Positions 49,401-60,100 of a stretch of DNA of 64,000 nucleotides are shown piece by piece. The notes under the pieces were generated by a model that worked only from the letters and a program-made list of their open reading frames with translations, ran no database searches and was not told the origin of the DNA. Position numbers and translations under genes: made by a program. Origin of the DNA: Parelaphostrongylus tenuis (taxonomy: Eukaryota > Nematoda > Chromadorea > Rhabditida > Metastrongylidae). The first letter of the stretch is position 1. Each line of letters opens with the position of its first letter. The stretch is from the NCBI GenBank assembly GCA_019055375.1, contig JAHQIW010007084.1, positions 94,560 to 158,559 of the forward strand, read 5' to 3'.

Positions 49401-51794
49401 CCGAATATTTACTTATAATTCCAAAGAACAAATCTGTCCTCCGAGAAATACGCATGTGAGAAAACAAATGTTCTTTTTTTTTGCTACAGCGTCACAAAAA
49501 AGTCTCTTATGGCACCTATATGGTGCGAGATACGTGTTTCGGCCTGGCAGCCTCGTCACTTTCGTCCGAGCCAATCCCTTTTGGGCAGGAACTCCTCTAC
49601 ATAAAGAAATTGTCGACGCACATGTTACACGGCGTTTAAAGTGAAAATTCACCCCACCCACGGATATGAGCAAACGACCGCTAGTCATTGCGATGCCCGG
49701 TGATCATTTCACTGGACATGCAGTAATATGTTATCCGTGGGTGAAGCGAACTTTACTTTATATGCAGTGCAACATGTTCGCCGACGACTTCTTTCTGTAA
49801 AGGGCTCTCTCCCAAAAGGGATTGCTCAGACGAAAGGCACTCTGCATCTGATGAGGCTGCAAGGCCGCAACACAGTATTTCACTATATTGGTAGCATAAC
49901 AGACTCTCTGAAACTATCAAAATATGGTGTCAGAATGCATTAATGTCAAGGGAAGGCTTAGAAAACGATCGTATTTGATGATACTACAGAAAGGCCTCTT
50001 CAACAAATGATTAAGTAGCGTAAAATACAGAGATTTAAGCATTCGAATGATTATTAACATTTCCATGAAAAGCTATCGTTTAGTGGAAGGGGTAGTTTCC
50101 TCATTTGCTGCAGATAACAGGACAGAAATCAAAAATTCTTCGAAATGATCATTCATTACCAGTTTTATCGCCGCTATCACTATAGTATTGATAGAAGAGA
50201 TCCGGAGCGTCTAGTTCTTCAAATGGCAACAATTCGTCGGCTAACACGGAGTAAAGTTTCAGTGCCATAAGAAGCTGGAATCGTATTCCCCACAACTGCA
50301 ATGATGACTATTATAAATCTAGAAGATCCCAAAGAATCCAAATCTATAAACAATGAATAGCACACTTGCAAATGGGTTGGTGTAATAGTGGTCGGTTTTC
50401 CAGCCTTTCCCACTCCATGTCCCATTTTTGCCAGTAACACTGTTGTTGCGTTTAACGCGAGCTCCAAATGACACATATCCTGAATATTCCGGATTTGAGC
50501 TATTTGAGCAGTTCAAGAACACAAGGTGAACGACAAAACTGAGCTACTCATTTAAGAATAATCGAATGCCACACAAAAATCGACCTCAGGCAGAAGCTGA
50601 ACTCGCGTTTTACCCTTACAAAGAGGCGCGTGCTACCCCTACACCACCAAGGGCACCGTTTTGCGACCTCTTTTTCTGATATAAACATCGAGTGGTGGCA
50701 AAGTGGCGGCCTTAGTGGTGTAGTGGTAGCACACGTCCCAGGTAAACATGAAATGCGGTGGCAACTCTCTCTTAAAGAATGGGCTAATGTTCTCCTTCAA
50801 GTACCAGTGGGATAGGAGTTATCACAGTCGTCAACTATGTTCGACAAGGTGGGCGCGTTGGACGGAATCGATTACTGCTTTAGTTATTAATATAGTAAAA
50901 TTGATTGAGATATCTACCAGATACTTGTACTTCTACGATGTAATGCAAAACATGGCATACACCGTCCATTAGTAGGTACCTCAAGCTCAGCACCTCTGAA
51001 AATGTCCGAGGTAGCTGAAAGATATGCGAAATGTTAGCCTTAGGGAAGCAGTTGTACCCGCATTTGACCGTTACCTGGAGCGCGTTCTACCTCTACACCG
51101 CCACCGCTTCACAACCACTATTTCTTTGATCTAAACCATCGAGCAGTCAGAAAAAGCTGGAGTTGGTGGTGTATTGGTGGCATGAGCCTTAAGTGAAATG
51201 TGGCTTCCACTCTCTTGTTGTGAGGTTGGTTTCTCTGTACCATTCAGCCTTCTTAAATAAATAGTTCAACCTCATACTGCTGTAAGAAAGGAGTAAAATT
51301 AAAGAAATTTAGGTCGAACAGCTGAGTGCTTACAATAAGGTTTATAAGGCCTTGAGTGTTCAGTTCCACATCGACGCGAGAAAAATGATGGTCGTAGCAT
51401 TGCTAAAGTCATGTGACACCTTGTCATCGGTAATTCAACAAAAACAGAAATCTGAAAGAAAAAGGTAACATCACAACCTCCGCCTCGTCACTAATCGGCA
51501 CATTAAGGAGCTTGTCGCTTTTCAAACCAGGCATTGTAAAACAGACACCACGTCGCTTCTCCTCCAGAGCTTTCTGAAGAGAAAAAAAGAGCTTGGGAAA
51601 AGTCGAAAAAAAAGAACAGGTGGGAGTGCACCTCACCTTTAGTCGAGTAGGTTCGGGCCATAGTGATAGATAATCAACCTGATCCGAATTGTCAGTGGAA
51701 ATCTTTCTAAAAGCCAAAAAAAAAGTCTTAACGAGTGATACCCTTGAGTAGATAAATTACATAATAAAGACAAAAATCACCCTTACGTTTGCAT
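42424..51794 (-). CDS. TRAPPC12-like TPR protein, 13 exons
   Basis: Exons in order on the minus strand: 51,794-51,787; 51,706-51,637; 51,573-51,478; 51,014-50,961; 50,479-50,366; 50,295-50,160; 48,580-48,468; 48,307-48,197; 48,126-48,064; 47,343-47,234; 45,924-45,837; 45,779-45,699; 42,543-42,424. They join in frame to about 387 residues. TRAPPC12 landmarks appear in the right order: MGHGVGKAG; LWGIRFQLLMALKLYSVLA; DAPDLFYQYY; GSLVTFQTRLIHAE; AWKSRLSVVQMMYARVL; EGMCRMALSVGDEKAANKLL; NSLAICLLYSGKVTEAVDFY; and the C-terminal LHANLKAMLELG. TRAPPC12 is a TPR subunit of the TRAPP III tethering complex in ER-Golgi traffic and autophagy; the human protein is longer, mainly at its N terminus. The start is inferred from a trans-splice-like ATTTCAG 18 bases upstream. 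The exon 8 acceptor (ttgag) is weak. Confidence 0.88.
42620..42800 (+). repeat. Dispersed repeat A, partial
   Basis: CATAAGAGTGTTAGTAA, CCTAAATCTCTGGCTA and TGTGCTTCACACGCACA follow the order of repeat A. It lies in the last intron of the TRAPPC12 gene region's 3' side. Confidence 0.65.
42930..43110 (-). repeat. Dispersed repeat A, inverted partial copy
   Basis: On the minus strand TTGGAAGCACGAGAAGCATA, TTTCAAAACGAAG and AACAAAATCGCGCTTC match the central and 3' blocks of repeat A (compare 58,415-58,560). With the copy at 42.6 kb it forms another inverted pair. Confidence 0.6.
43337..43604. repeat. 133-base tandem duplication
   Basis: Two head-to-tail copies, about 43,337-43,470 and 43,470-43,604, are almost identical; the differences are one T in GTTTACTTTC/GTTACTTTC and one base in the A-run. 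The duplicated unit contains the whole coding-like exon described at 43,343-45,077. Confidence 0.95.
43343..45077 (-). CDS. Two or three orphan exons inside a TRAPPC12 intron
   Basis: A segment at 45,077-44,984 follows a strong acceptor (tttcttacag) and reads SFDDIVKVGLENVLSTVYDF; it runs to a stop, or can leave at TTTG|gtgaat. A second exon of 104 bases occurs twice (43,579-43,476 and 43,446-43,343) after acceptors tttcttag and tttttttag, reading ILANFFHFLEKNAQSEEFVR and ending before gtaaca/gtaaac. Phases fit from the first segment to either copy, but not to both in series. The protein is not recognised. TRAPPC12 does not need these exons, since its exon 12 joins 42,543 in phase. They may be a nested gene, alternative exons or a relic. 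Confidence 0.3.
44395..44668 (+). mobile_element. Decayed SINE copy
   Basis: The head is eroded (GAAGTGGGTGGAGGTGCC), the B box is AGTTCGACCCC near 44,440, and the body block CGCGAGTCATTGTAAAGACC is clear. Confidence 0.75.
44690..44960 (+). repeat. SINE-like family 2, left arm of a second inverted pair
   Basis: GGACATGGCTTTAGCCCC, CCATTGGGAAGAAGGTAGGT and GGTTCGATCC, then an A-run and ACATTTCACTACTTTTTCAT. The partner at 45,110-45,430 is inverted with its tail facing this one. Confidence 0.75.
45110..45430 (-). repeat. SINE-like family 2, right arm of a second inverted pair
   Basis: On the minus strand GGACATGGCACTAGCC, GGACAGTTCATTGTGCCG, CATCGGGAAGAAGATCCTGG and a T/A-run tail match the left arm in order. 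Confidence 0.75.
46243..46435. repeat. TC run followed by TA-rich minisatellite
   Basis: A CT dinucleotide run (46,243-46,266) is followed by imperfect ATATACATATATGTATA units. It abuts the 5' end of the adjacent mariner copy, whose left terminal repeat it seems to have destroyed. Confidence 0.9.
46445..47088 (+). mobile_element. Internally deleted mariner element in a TRAPPC12 intron
   Basis: From ATG 46,461 the transposase N terminus is readable: VADEINEGAGAGAMSKSTVD then FKQFKEGIFDLGDM and RPGRPSVLD (HTH pair). It jumps to the C-terminal part (SDSKEPE, then FERIRNLAERWRKVVDIGGL near 46,940-47,010). The right terminal repeat CTTGCTCAATCTCAGTA ends at 47,088. The catalytic middle is gone, as in the 22.6-kb copy. 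It lies between TRAPPC12 exons 10 and 11, antisense to that gene. Confidence 0.85.
47708..47800 (+). repeat. tRNA-like repeat of the second type
   Basis: GATGGCGCAGTGATTAGTGA matches the head at 31.43 kb. The B box is not clear. It is intronic in the TRAPPC12 gene. Confidence 0.45.
48675..49330 (+). repeat. Dispersed repeat A, longest copy, with nested hairpin
   Basis: GGACAAGAATAATTGATAGG, GGGTGTTAGTAATCATT, GTTTCACATCCGCC and TTTCTTTCAAAACAGAG keep repeat A order. A 165-base tRNA-like hairpin is inserted at 48,878-49,045. The whole lies in the long intron between TRAPPC12 exons 6 and 7. Confidence 0.7.
48878..49045. repeat. Foldback hairpin with tRNA-like arms
   Basis: Two inverted arms of about 60 bases (48,878-48,937 and 48,979-49,045) enclose about 40 bases. 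The right arm ends a tRNA-like sequence with A-box-like TGGTGCAACGGTCAACG and an exact B box GGTTCGAATCT; the left arm is the mirrored 3' half, including GGATTCGAACCC. Acceptor-stem pairing is imperfect and the left copy lacks an A box, so I do not call tRNA genes. Confidence 0.75.
49413..49945. repeat. Inverted pair of hammerhead-bearing repeats
   Basis: The left arm (minus orientation) has GACGAGGCTGCCAGGCCGAA then ACACGTATC near 49,557-49,525; the right arm (plus) has CTGATGAGGCTGCAAGGCCG then CAACACAG at 49,851-49,878. Between them is CCCGGTGATCATTTCACTGG, shared with the 4.9-kb repeat. Both cores are mutated (first base of CUGA lost on the left; GAAA changed to GCAA on the right), so neither should cleave. 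Confidence 0.65.
50580..50815. repeat. Inverted tRNA-like dimer (glycine-type A box)
   Basis: A minus-strand tRNA-like unit (A box GGTGTAGGGGTAGCACG near 50,645-50,620, B box GAGTTCAGCTT near 50,600) faces away from a plus-strand unit (GGTGTAGTGGTAGCACACG near 50,716). A 40-base spacer contains ATAAACATCGAGTGG. It is intronic in the TRAPPC12 gene. Confidence 0.7.
51045..51245. repeat. Inverted tRNA-like dimer, second copy
   Basis: Same layout as the 50.6-kb element: minus unit GCGGTGTAGAGGTAGAACGC (about 51,105-51,085), spacer with AAACCATCGAGCAG, then plus unit GGTGGTGTATTGGTGGCATG (about 51,165). The shared spacer shows that the inverted dimer, not the single unit, was copied. Confidence 0.65.
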
Positions 51795-51812
51795 GTATTG
51801 GCTATCAACCTT

Positions 51813-52934
51813 CTGAAATCTGTCGATGGATGGAGATCACTAAAGAAGAAAATTAGCCAAAGAAATACTTTGCCTTATTAACGATCTAGAATTAAATTTC
51901 CACAGTTTCAAAACTCTAGTTTTCCTGGAGAGTTTTTTGTAAAATTTTTTTTTTGATCTGAGCTTTCAAAAACTTCTCCTAGGTCATCAATATTGAAGGA
52001 GAACACTGATCTTCCACAATGAAAATCATAAAAAATCGCAATTCAATTCGCCCAAAAATAGACGTGTGGCTTAAGCAGTTTTTAGTAGGAAAGATAGGAA
52101 AAATTTGAAGAGAATATTTTCAAAAATAGTCAAAAGAGGCGATTCAAATCGAGAAAATAAGACTGCGCCACCATAGAAGTAGATCAAGATCACAGCACAC
52201 ATGTAGGTCGCACGGAAAGATGCTTCAGAGTCGTGCGGATGTTTAAAGGGCGCAGCCGGGAATGTGCGGTACTCGGGAACTCATACCTGATTCTACCAGG
52301 AGAAAAAAAAAAGTAATAAGAATTTTATGGTGTTTGTCCTGATGGTGTTAGTCTGAGATGAGTAGGTAATCTACTAGAAGGGGCTAGAGGCTTCTCGGTA
52401 GATTACCATCATGATGACTTAGTAGTTTTCTGATCGTTTCGAAGCTATTACCAACTTTAAGCTCAATCCAAAGAAGAGTTTAGTACTTGATTATATTTTC
52501 ATTGAATTTCAACACATGAAGATATGACTTGCACCTTTATAGAAGTAGATCATTAAATTGTTTTGATCTATTAGTGTTGTTGGTAATGTTAGAGGCGATT
52601 CTTGCTCTACATTAGAACTTTACTATGTCAAGACGGAAGGCTGACTTATTCAAGCTGATAAATTAGCTAAATACCCAAATTATAGCTATGTTTCTTAGCG
52701 AAATGATATTCAAAATCGTCCTAATCCTCGTAAGATTTCTTTTTATTTCACTGCTATTAGTGTTACGATGTAACGACTATATATCCAAGAAGTTAAGTGT
52801 TATACAAAAACGAAGACAAAACAAAAGTCGGTTCCAATTTTACATGTCTACTAACATTCTTCGATATATAGCCATGATCTCTTGATCTCCGTTTTCTTCT
52901 TTCTTTCAGATCATAATGTTGTTCGGCTTCTAGG
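51813..52934. promoter_or_regulatory. Shared upstream region of two divergent genes
   Basis: About 1.1 kb separates the inferred 5' ends of the TRAPPC12 and ZDHHC16 genes. Trans-splice-like acceptors lie on both sides (ATTTCAG on the minus strand near 51,813; GGCTTCTAG at 52,925-52,933 on the plus strand). A palindrome-like AGTAGGTAATCTACTAGAAG...GGTAGATTACC lies at 52,360-52,408. No specific promoter box was recognised. Confidence 0.5.
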
Positions 52935-54132
52935 ATGTGTTGTCCTCTTCAAACGCTGCTAGTCAAGATCGACACGAAAGTTGATGCTTTCTTAAGTGCG
53001 TATGGAGACGTGATCAACAGATGCATCAACGGTCTTGGCTGTGTATGTTGTTAGATCTCTATTTAAAACTCTTTTATCTGCTTTCTTAGTTTTTTCGAAA
53101 AAAAGTTTACTTTGAGGTTTCTTCTCAGAAACCCATCATATAGGGTCGTTACATAAGTTCTGGCACTAGAGCAATAAACACCAAATTTATTAACTAAAAG
53201 TAATTAAAATTGCTTGATTTTGATGAGGTTTAATTGAGCATTTTCCGGTAAACATTTCGGTATGCTAATATGTAATTTTATTATTATTATAGTTATTATC
53301 ATTATCATTATTAATTGTTACATTATTATGTAATTTTGATATCGTTCAATTGCGTATATTCTTGCGAACTTTTTGGTATATAACTTGCCTATACTCGCGT
53401 TAAAATGGAGCTGTCTTGGGAACAAATTCGCTTGCCAATCATGCACTAATGGCGCGTAGGGAACAATGCTAGCAAAGCGGCGCGCAAAATTAACGGAGTC
53501 TGGGGCGACCGGACGATTGTAGAAAGGACGTCTAGGAAGTTGTTCGCAAAGTTTAAAGCTGGAGAGAACAATCTGCAGGATCAGTCGCGCTCGGGCCGTC
53601 TACAAGAACCTTCATTAATCTTGTACGCTGCTTCACTAGCTTTTTCCCCTACTCAGCATTCGTGCACGGGTAGCAAACGAATTTGTTTCCACGGCAGCTC
53701 CGTTTCAAAACAAGTATAGACATGTTTTATACCAAGATGTTCGCAGGAAAATGCGCAATTGAATGATATCAAAATAATGCAGTGTCAATCACTTCTAGAT
53801 CAATAAATTTGGTGTTTATCGCTCTAGTGCCAAAATTCAGGGAACGACCTAATACTTAGTAATGTCTACTTTCAGACGCTTGTATATATTGTTTACATCA
53901 TTACTGTCTTCCTCACATTCATCTCGTTTGCTATTATATTACCATATGAACAAATGTAAGTGTAATTTCAAGATCTTCAATTCACTTATTAAGTAACGTA
54001 ATTTCTTCATTTCATTTATGTTTATATGTAGATGTAGGTTATATATGTGCATATATATGTAGGTACATATGCGTATATATATATACGTGTACATATATAT
54101 ATATACATTGTGCACATGTATATACATATGCA

Positions 54133-54171
<39 letters not shown>

Positions 54172-57100
54172 TGTGAGAGAAGAGCGCAAATGGCCAAGTG
54201 GTTAGAGGAGCTCTGCATCGTTTACAAGATCGATGGATCGAACTCGCGCTCATAACTTACTAAGCCTTTCTTCCCTCCGGAGTCGGTAAATTGGTAGCAA
54301 ACTGGTCCCAGACTTGTCTGCGAGGATAAGCAGCATTGGCCTGATACATTGGATGTTTTTAGGTTTTTACACTTTAACAGGAATAAAGTTGATGTCAATC
54401 AGTACACTTTTTAGGTACAAATCTCCGGTACTATTAAGTGCGCTAACATTTCTTGGACTATATCTTCTTCTTAACATATTGTTTCATTATGGAAAAGCTA
54501 GAACACTCGAACCAGTTAGAAATCCTGGAGTAAGTAATTGACTGACTCGAGTGAGCATCGAATGCTTTCTTTTCCCGTATTTGAGTAGGTTTTTAATCTA
54601 AAGAAGGAACTGCACATTTTCATTTTTATTTTTAGTTGATATTTTTCAACTGCATGCTGATTGGTGCAGTTTTATGATGCATTACAAAGTTCAGATCATT
54701 CCGTTATCAGCACCCAGTTTTAGCCTCTTGAGAAGAAAACGCGTTTTCTGTTTCTTTTTTTTTCGTAGAGTTTAAGTAGTTGTTCGACAGCATAAATCTC
54801 AGCTATCTCAATGGTGCACTTGGCTTCTAAAAAGAAAGAAGATTGAGTTTCGCTACTGGACGCGCATGTCTTGCCGATTAGAATATGTGAGTTGCTGTAA
54901 TATCGATAGCGAAACACGGTTAGCATGTGGGGTGCAATATTTGTTATTTGATTGAGGGCTTTTCTCGGTCTTAGAAAGTGCACATGATTGAACATATGAC
55001 TCTGATACTCTAAGATCTCTTTACATGTTCACATGCTCTTCGTAGGCTTAGGCTTATTGGAGGGTTTACTTGGTAGTATGAAATAAAAGTGGAAAATTTA
55101 TGCTATCAAGTACCCGATATGTTGCCAAAGCACGATAACTTGGTGCCATGTTGCGTAGTCCCATCCACACATCGTGGCAAAGAATGTGCGCCGAGTGCGA
55201 AATCAAATTTTCTTTTGGCTGTCACAGCGGACTAAGAAGTCCTTCTAGAAAACAGAATGCACTATCGATATTGTCAAAATTTATGCTATCGAATGATTAT
55301 TGAAAGTATAGGGAAGATGCTCTCTGCAATAATAAATGCTAGAGTGTGGAACATAATTCTACTTTTGGTGATATTGCACATTAAGAAATTATTTAGAGAA
55401 CCAAACACACTGTAGAATCTCTCGAGATTTAAGCTAACGAGTGACTACTAAAGACCTAGAAAAACCACAAAACATCTTTTTGTCAAGGCGCTGAAACAGG
55501 ATGCGGATAACGGAAGAGTACCGAAAATTCACTTTAACAGTTTGCCTATAACGTACGTGAGCAGCAAAAATGCTATGTAGATATGCCAATAACGAATGAA
55601 ACCAGTTGTAGTTCTTCTTCTTTTCGAAAAATCAACATTCTACTATTTTGGCTTCGCTATTTACTACTATAAAATTGTGGGATTTTCCGACCGTAACCTT
55701 TCATTTATAGTACGGTTTTTCCTTTCCGAGTTGGTCATCTTGAAGTTCATGATTTACAGAAGAAAGGTGATCGATGGTGCGATAGATGTAACTACTTCAA
55801 AAATGAACGTGCTCACCATTGTTCCATTTGCAAACGGTGAGCTATCCCGTGTACTTTGCCATCTATTTGGTAAAAAATTCATGTGGAAAGAGTTGTTTAT
55901 TATCATTTCTGGTCTCTAGATGCATATTGGGTATGGATCATCACTGTATATGGATAAATCAGTGTGTTGGATCGCATAATCATCGTCATTTCTTTCTATT
56001 TATTCTTTATCTTACGTGTGCTACATTTACTATCATTACAGCAGGATTTAATACGCTTTACGATCACTTGTATATGGTAAGTTCAAACTTTTTTTTTTAC
56101 TTTTCAACATGTTTGAAATGTAGGACTACTTATCTTATCGGGCGTTCACTGTTATTATGAGAGATATTGTTGCATAAAGAGCACAGGTGACGATTAGAAA
56201 TTCTCTGCATCGCACACAAGGTCGATGGTTCAGTCTCGCTCTTATAGCTCACCAAGACATCCATTCCTCCGGGGTTGGCAAATTGATACCAGGCTAGTTC
56301 CAGGCTTGTATGGGAGGATAAGCAGCACTGATTTGATACAGCGGTAGGCCATCGCGAGTCATTTTAGAGTCAGATATGCATCCAATCACTTTAGCTGTAG
56401 CTAAAAATTCAAAGGCGAATGCATAGTGCATCCCTCAGAAATTGATCAACGGTGAAAGCTTTATCCTTTATCCTTTTTATCTTTGCATGATTCAGCCAAA
56501 TGAACATGAATGTCTCATGCTTTTCCTCCTGCGTTGTCCTATTTTGTAACCAGAACTGCTTCTGAGTAAAAAAGTAGTTTTCAAGTGATTATACTAAAAA
56601 GGTTCTTATTTATAACCCGACCAACAACGATGAATATGAACAGTTTCTTGTGGGTGAAAACTATTCAAATCATGGTAGATTCAGATCAAATTTGTTTTAA
56701 GACTAACTTTTTGAATTTTCAAAATTCATGTTCCAAAAGACGAAACATTTGGGATTGAGCAATCCTGGTATGCATTCGTCAAAAGTGCGCTAAGCATTAT
56801 CAAGGTTCTTAGAGGTAGGATGGATGTTTGATATACAGAATAGATTTCGAGTGGCCTATCGATCCATGAATTCAATCATTGTTCCGTGCACGGAATCATA
56901 GGGGAGGACTAGTCAATTTGGAACAGGAAATCGAACGGGCGACTTTGCATAGTAGCGTTCCACCGCGCTACATGTGCCCTGTATTCATATCAAAGCTATA
57001 TTACTTATCTAAATTCTCTCGAATCTGTGAGATTGGTGGGGTACCACGATTTCATGAGTGCGTAAAAAGATTTTTCCTTATGACTGTTCCGAACTGATTC

Positions 57101-60100
57101 ACTTTTATGTATCTAGAAAATGTTATGCAGCGAAGAGGAATAGTAGTGCAGGCTAATGCTGGCTTCCGATACGAGCAGCAGGGCGTTGGTTTGACCCAAC
57201 CCCGGGCCTAGCAAAGTTTCTATTTTCCATTAGTGGAAAGTTTATGTCAGAGTTGTCTGGAGTCGTCTGTTTACCTCAAAAACACACAAGGTGACCGCGT
57301 GTCTGTGCCGAACATCTTGGAACGCCCTAGCACAGCTAGACCAGCGTTCCAGTGAATCAGCATTGAACAATATTCGTGAATCAGACTAAAATTCCCAAAA
57401 TGGCAACCAAAGCCATTAACTCGATTACCTGAGTGATGGATGCGAAGAAATGAATTGAGCGAGGGATGTGCTGAAACCTGCATAAGTTTTCCAAAACAAA
57501 ATGCAAAGATTTCAAAATAATTACGGTTTACTGGCATATGCTAAAGTGAATTTGAAGTTGCAACCTAAAAGGATTGATGAAAAGATTGAAAGATGTTCCA
57601 TTGGCATATTATAAGAAACTGAATCTTGTGTAACGTTGGACTTTAGGATGAAGTCTTTGTGAAAGACCTCTTATCTCAGTTGCACTTGTTTCGGTGTTGT
57701 TTGCCGCATGATTTGTCTTTTGCAGCCGAGAAAGCAAAGTTTATTCTCAATTGATACCATGTAATGTTGTAATATTCATTAGTAAAAGGATAGAGGATAA
57801 AGCTATTTGCGTTGATCAATCCTTGAGGGATGCGCCATTCAAATGTCTTCAATTTTTAATTTCGTTTGAGGTGACTGAGTGCATATGTGGCCTTTACAAT
57901 GACTCGCGGTGGCCTCCCGCTGAACCGATTCAGTGTAGTTTATCCTCCCAGACAAATCTGAGACCAGTCTGGTACTAGTTTACCGACCCCGAAAGATGTA
58001 TGGCTTGGTGAGCCATGAGCGTGAGATCACCTCTTGTGCGTTGCAGAACACCTCTAACCACTGCGCCCATGCGCTCATATTCGTTAGTATACCTTAAAAT
58101 TTCGTAAATAAGAATGGTTTGTGCGGAAAATAGTACTTATGAAAATCTTAGTCACTTCTAGTAACTTCATTAGCTTAATAATTTTATTTATTCTTTTTTT
58201 AAAAAAGAACAGTTCTTTCCGTTAGTTTGCACAAGATGAAGAAGCGATTCTTTTCCCTGGACAAGAATTATTTATATGGAAGTTAGCAATTATTCGAAAG
58301 CTCAAATCTCTGGCTACTGTGCTACATGACTATTTTTTGAAACGACCTCTTTATCAAGCTAAAATTCAGATTTAAAATATGTTTTACGTCGGCCGCGTAA
58401 TTTTACTGTTATTACGCTGGAAGCACGAAAAGCGTATGAGCATGTAGAGGAAATATTGTAGTATCAGAGTCATGCGTTTAATCTGGAGTTTTCTTTCAAA
58501 ACGGAGAAAAAGTTCCTAATTGAATGACAAAATCGCTTTTCGCATCTGTAATGCATCAGCGTCGTCAATCGATCGCCGTACTGGAGCCTTGGGCAGATCC
58601 TCCTGCGTCCCTCCTCCCAGCTCTAGATTGGTTAAGAAACACATGTCCGCATATGTGAATCAATCTTATCTTCACTGCTACACTGCAGAGAATGGAAACG
58701 GTTTTTCCAGAAAGTACGCACAGCGTTGGAATCGTTGAATCTTACGCTATCGAGTGATTATTAATAGTCTAGACGTAGAGCTGAAGCCTGCGAGATATTT
58801 GTCTATGTGAAACACAAATGTAAATTGTTCTCGCTGAAACATTATAAAAAGCCTTTTTAGGAAAACAGCTATACAGCGTAGTAGCTAGATTGTACAATTC
58901 ATAAGTCATATATTGCTCACATTAGCACTAGGGGGTCAAGTGAAAAAACAACTAAAAGAGTTTACGCGTTTTTTTGCCGATAGGGTACTTTTCGAATTAC
59001 CTCAAAAAGGTAATACTATGTTTTTTTTGCGGTCGGGATGGATTTTTTCCCTCCTCCTTGTGAACTTTGGAACGGCAAAACGGATTGAACAGTCGGACAT
59101 TTTTTGAAGAATTTGGAGTGAAATTTCGCGGAGGAATGCATACTTTGAACACTGGTAATTCGCAAATCGTACTCATCTTTTTTTTTCTGACATATTGAGT
59201 TTAAAGGGTGGTTAGGACTGGAAAAGATAATGTAATAACTGGCTTCTCGATACGAGACTTTCGGTAGTAGCTATTTTGGTGTCGATATTGGAATAAAAAG
59301 ATTTGGCAGGCAGCTAGTGTACTTCTAGTGGTGAAAACATCCACATTAGCCCTCAATTGTCATGTTAGCTTCAACTTTCATCGCAAATTTCAGAGTAGAA
59401 TTCAAAATTCCAAGAGTAGAATGGTTGAGCGTTCGAGTACAAATTTTTCGTTCTTAAATCCCATTGGTGTTAGCGTTTTCGAATTAAATTAGAGATTGAA
59501 TTGGAATACCAAGTTTCTTTTCGTAGGTTAAAATTTTAGTACTCATTGTTAATGGCTGGAAGTGTTGTTTGTAGTTCCTTGAACATGTCGTTTGAACTTA
59601 CTTCATTAGGGAATTCTTGTTGGGCGTTCAGTTTGGTATTCAGAGAAACTCTACCGCCGTTGAAGGTTTTTGAATTTTCAATATCCAGGGATGAACTAAC
59701 ATCCGCTTCACTATCCAGAACTTGATTTACCAATGATTCTATTCGAAGTGATTTTGAAATTAGTCTTTCATCGATTTTGTTCAGGGTGCATCACCGTCAA
59801 ATTTTTGTTCAACATACTTGACACTGGCCCCACTACAGCCTTTTATATGTTCTTATGAAGGTTTCGCACGCAATGCGGTAGTTTTCTGTTATTTCATCAG
59901 CGTTTTGCTGTTTTTGCTTGTTGGATTTCTCACTGTATGGAACTGCTTCCTTATTTCATGTGGTTCCACCTACATCGATTTTATAGTTAGTGCTCTTCGT
60001 TACTAGATTATCGGATTATCGAAAGTTTTTCTTTCTACTTGTATTCTTTTCAGAAACGAGTAGATAATTCGCGTGTACGAAGATGCTCAGGAGTTAATCT

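Noticed and set aside
51478..51500. AGTGACGAGGCGG as another hammerhead core
   Set aside because: It is coding sequence of TRAPPC12 exon 3 and no stem II or GAAA follows.
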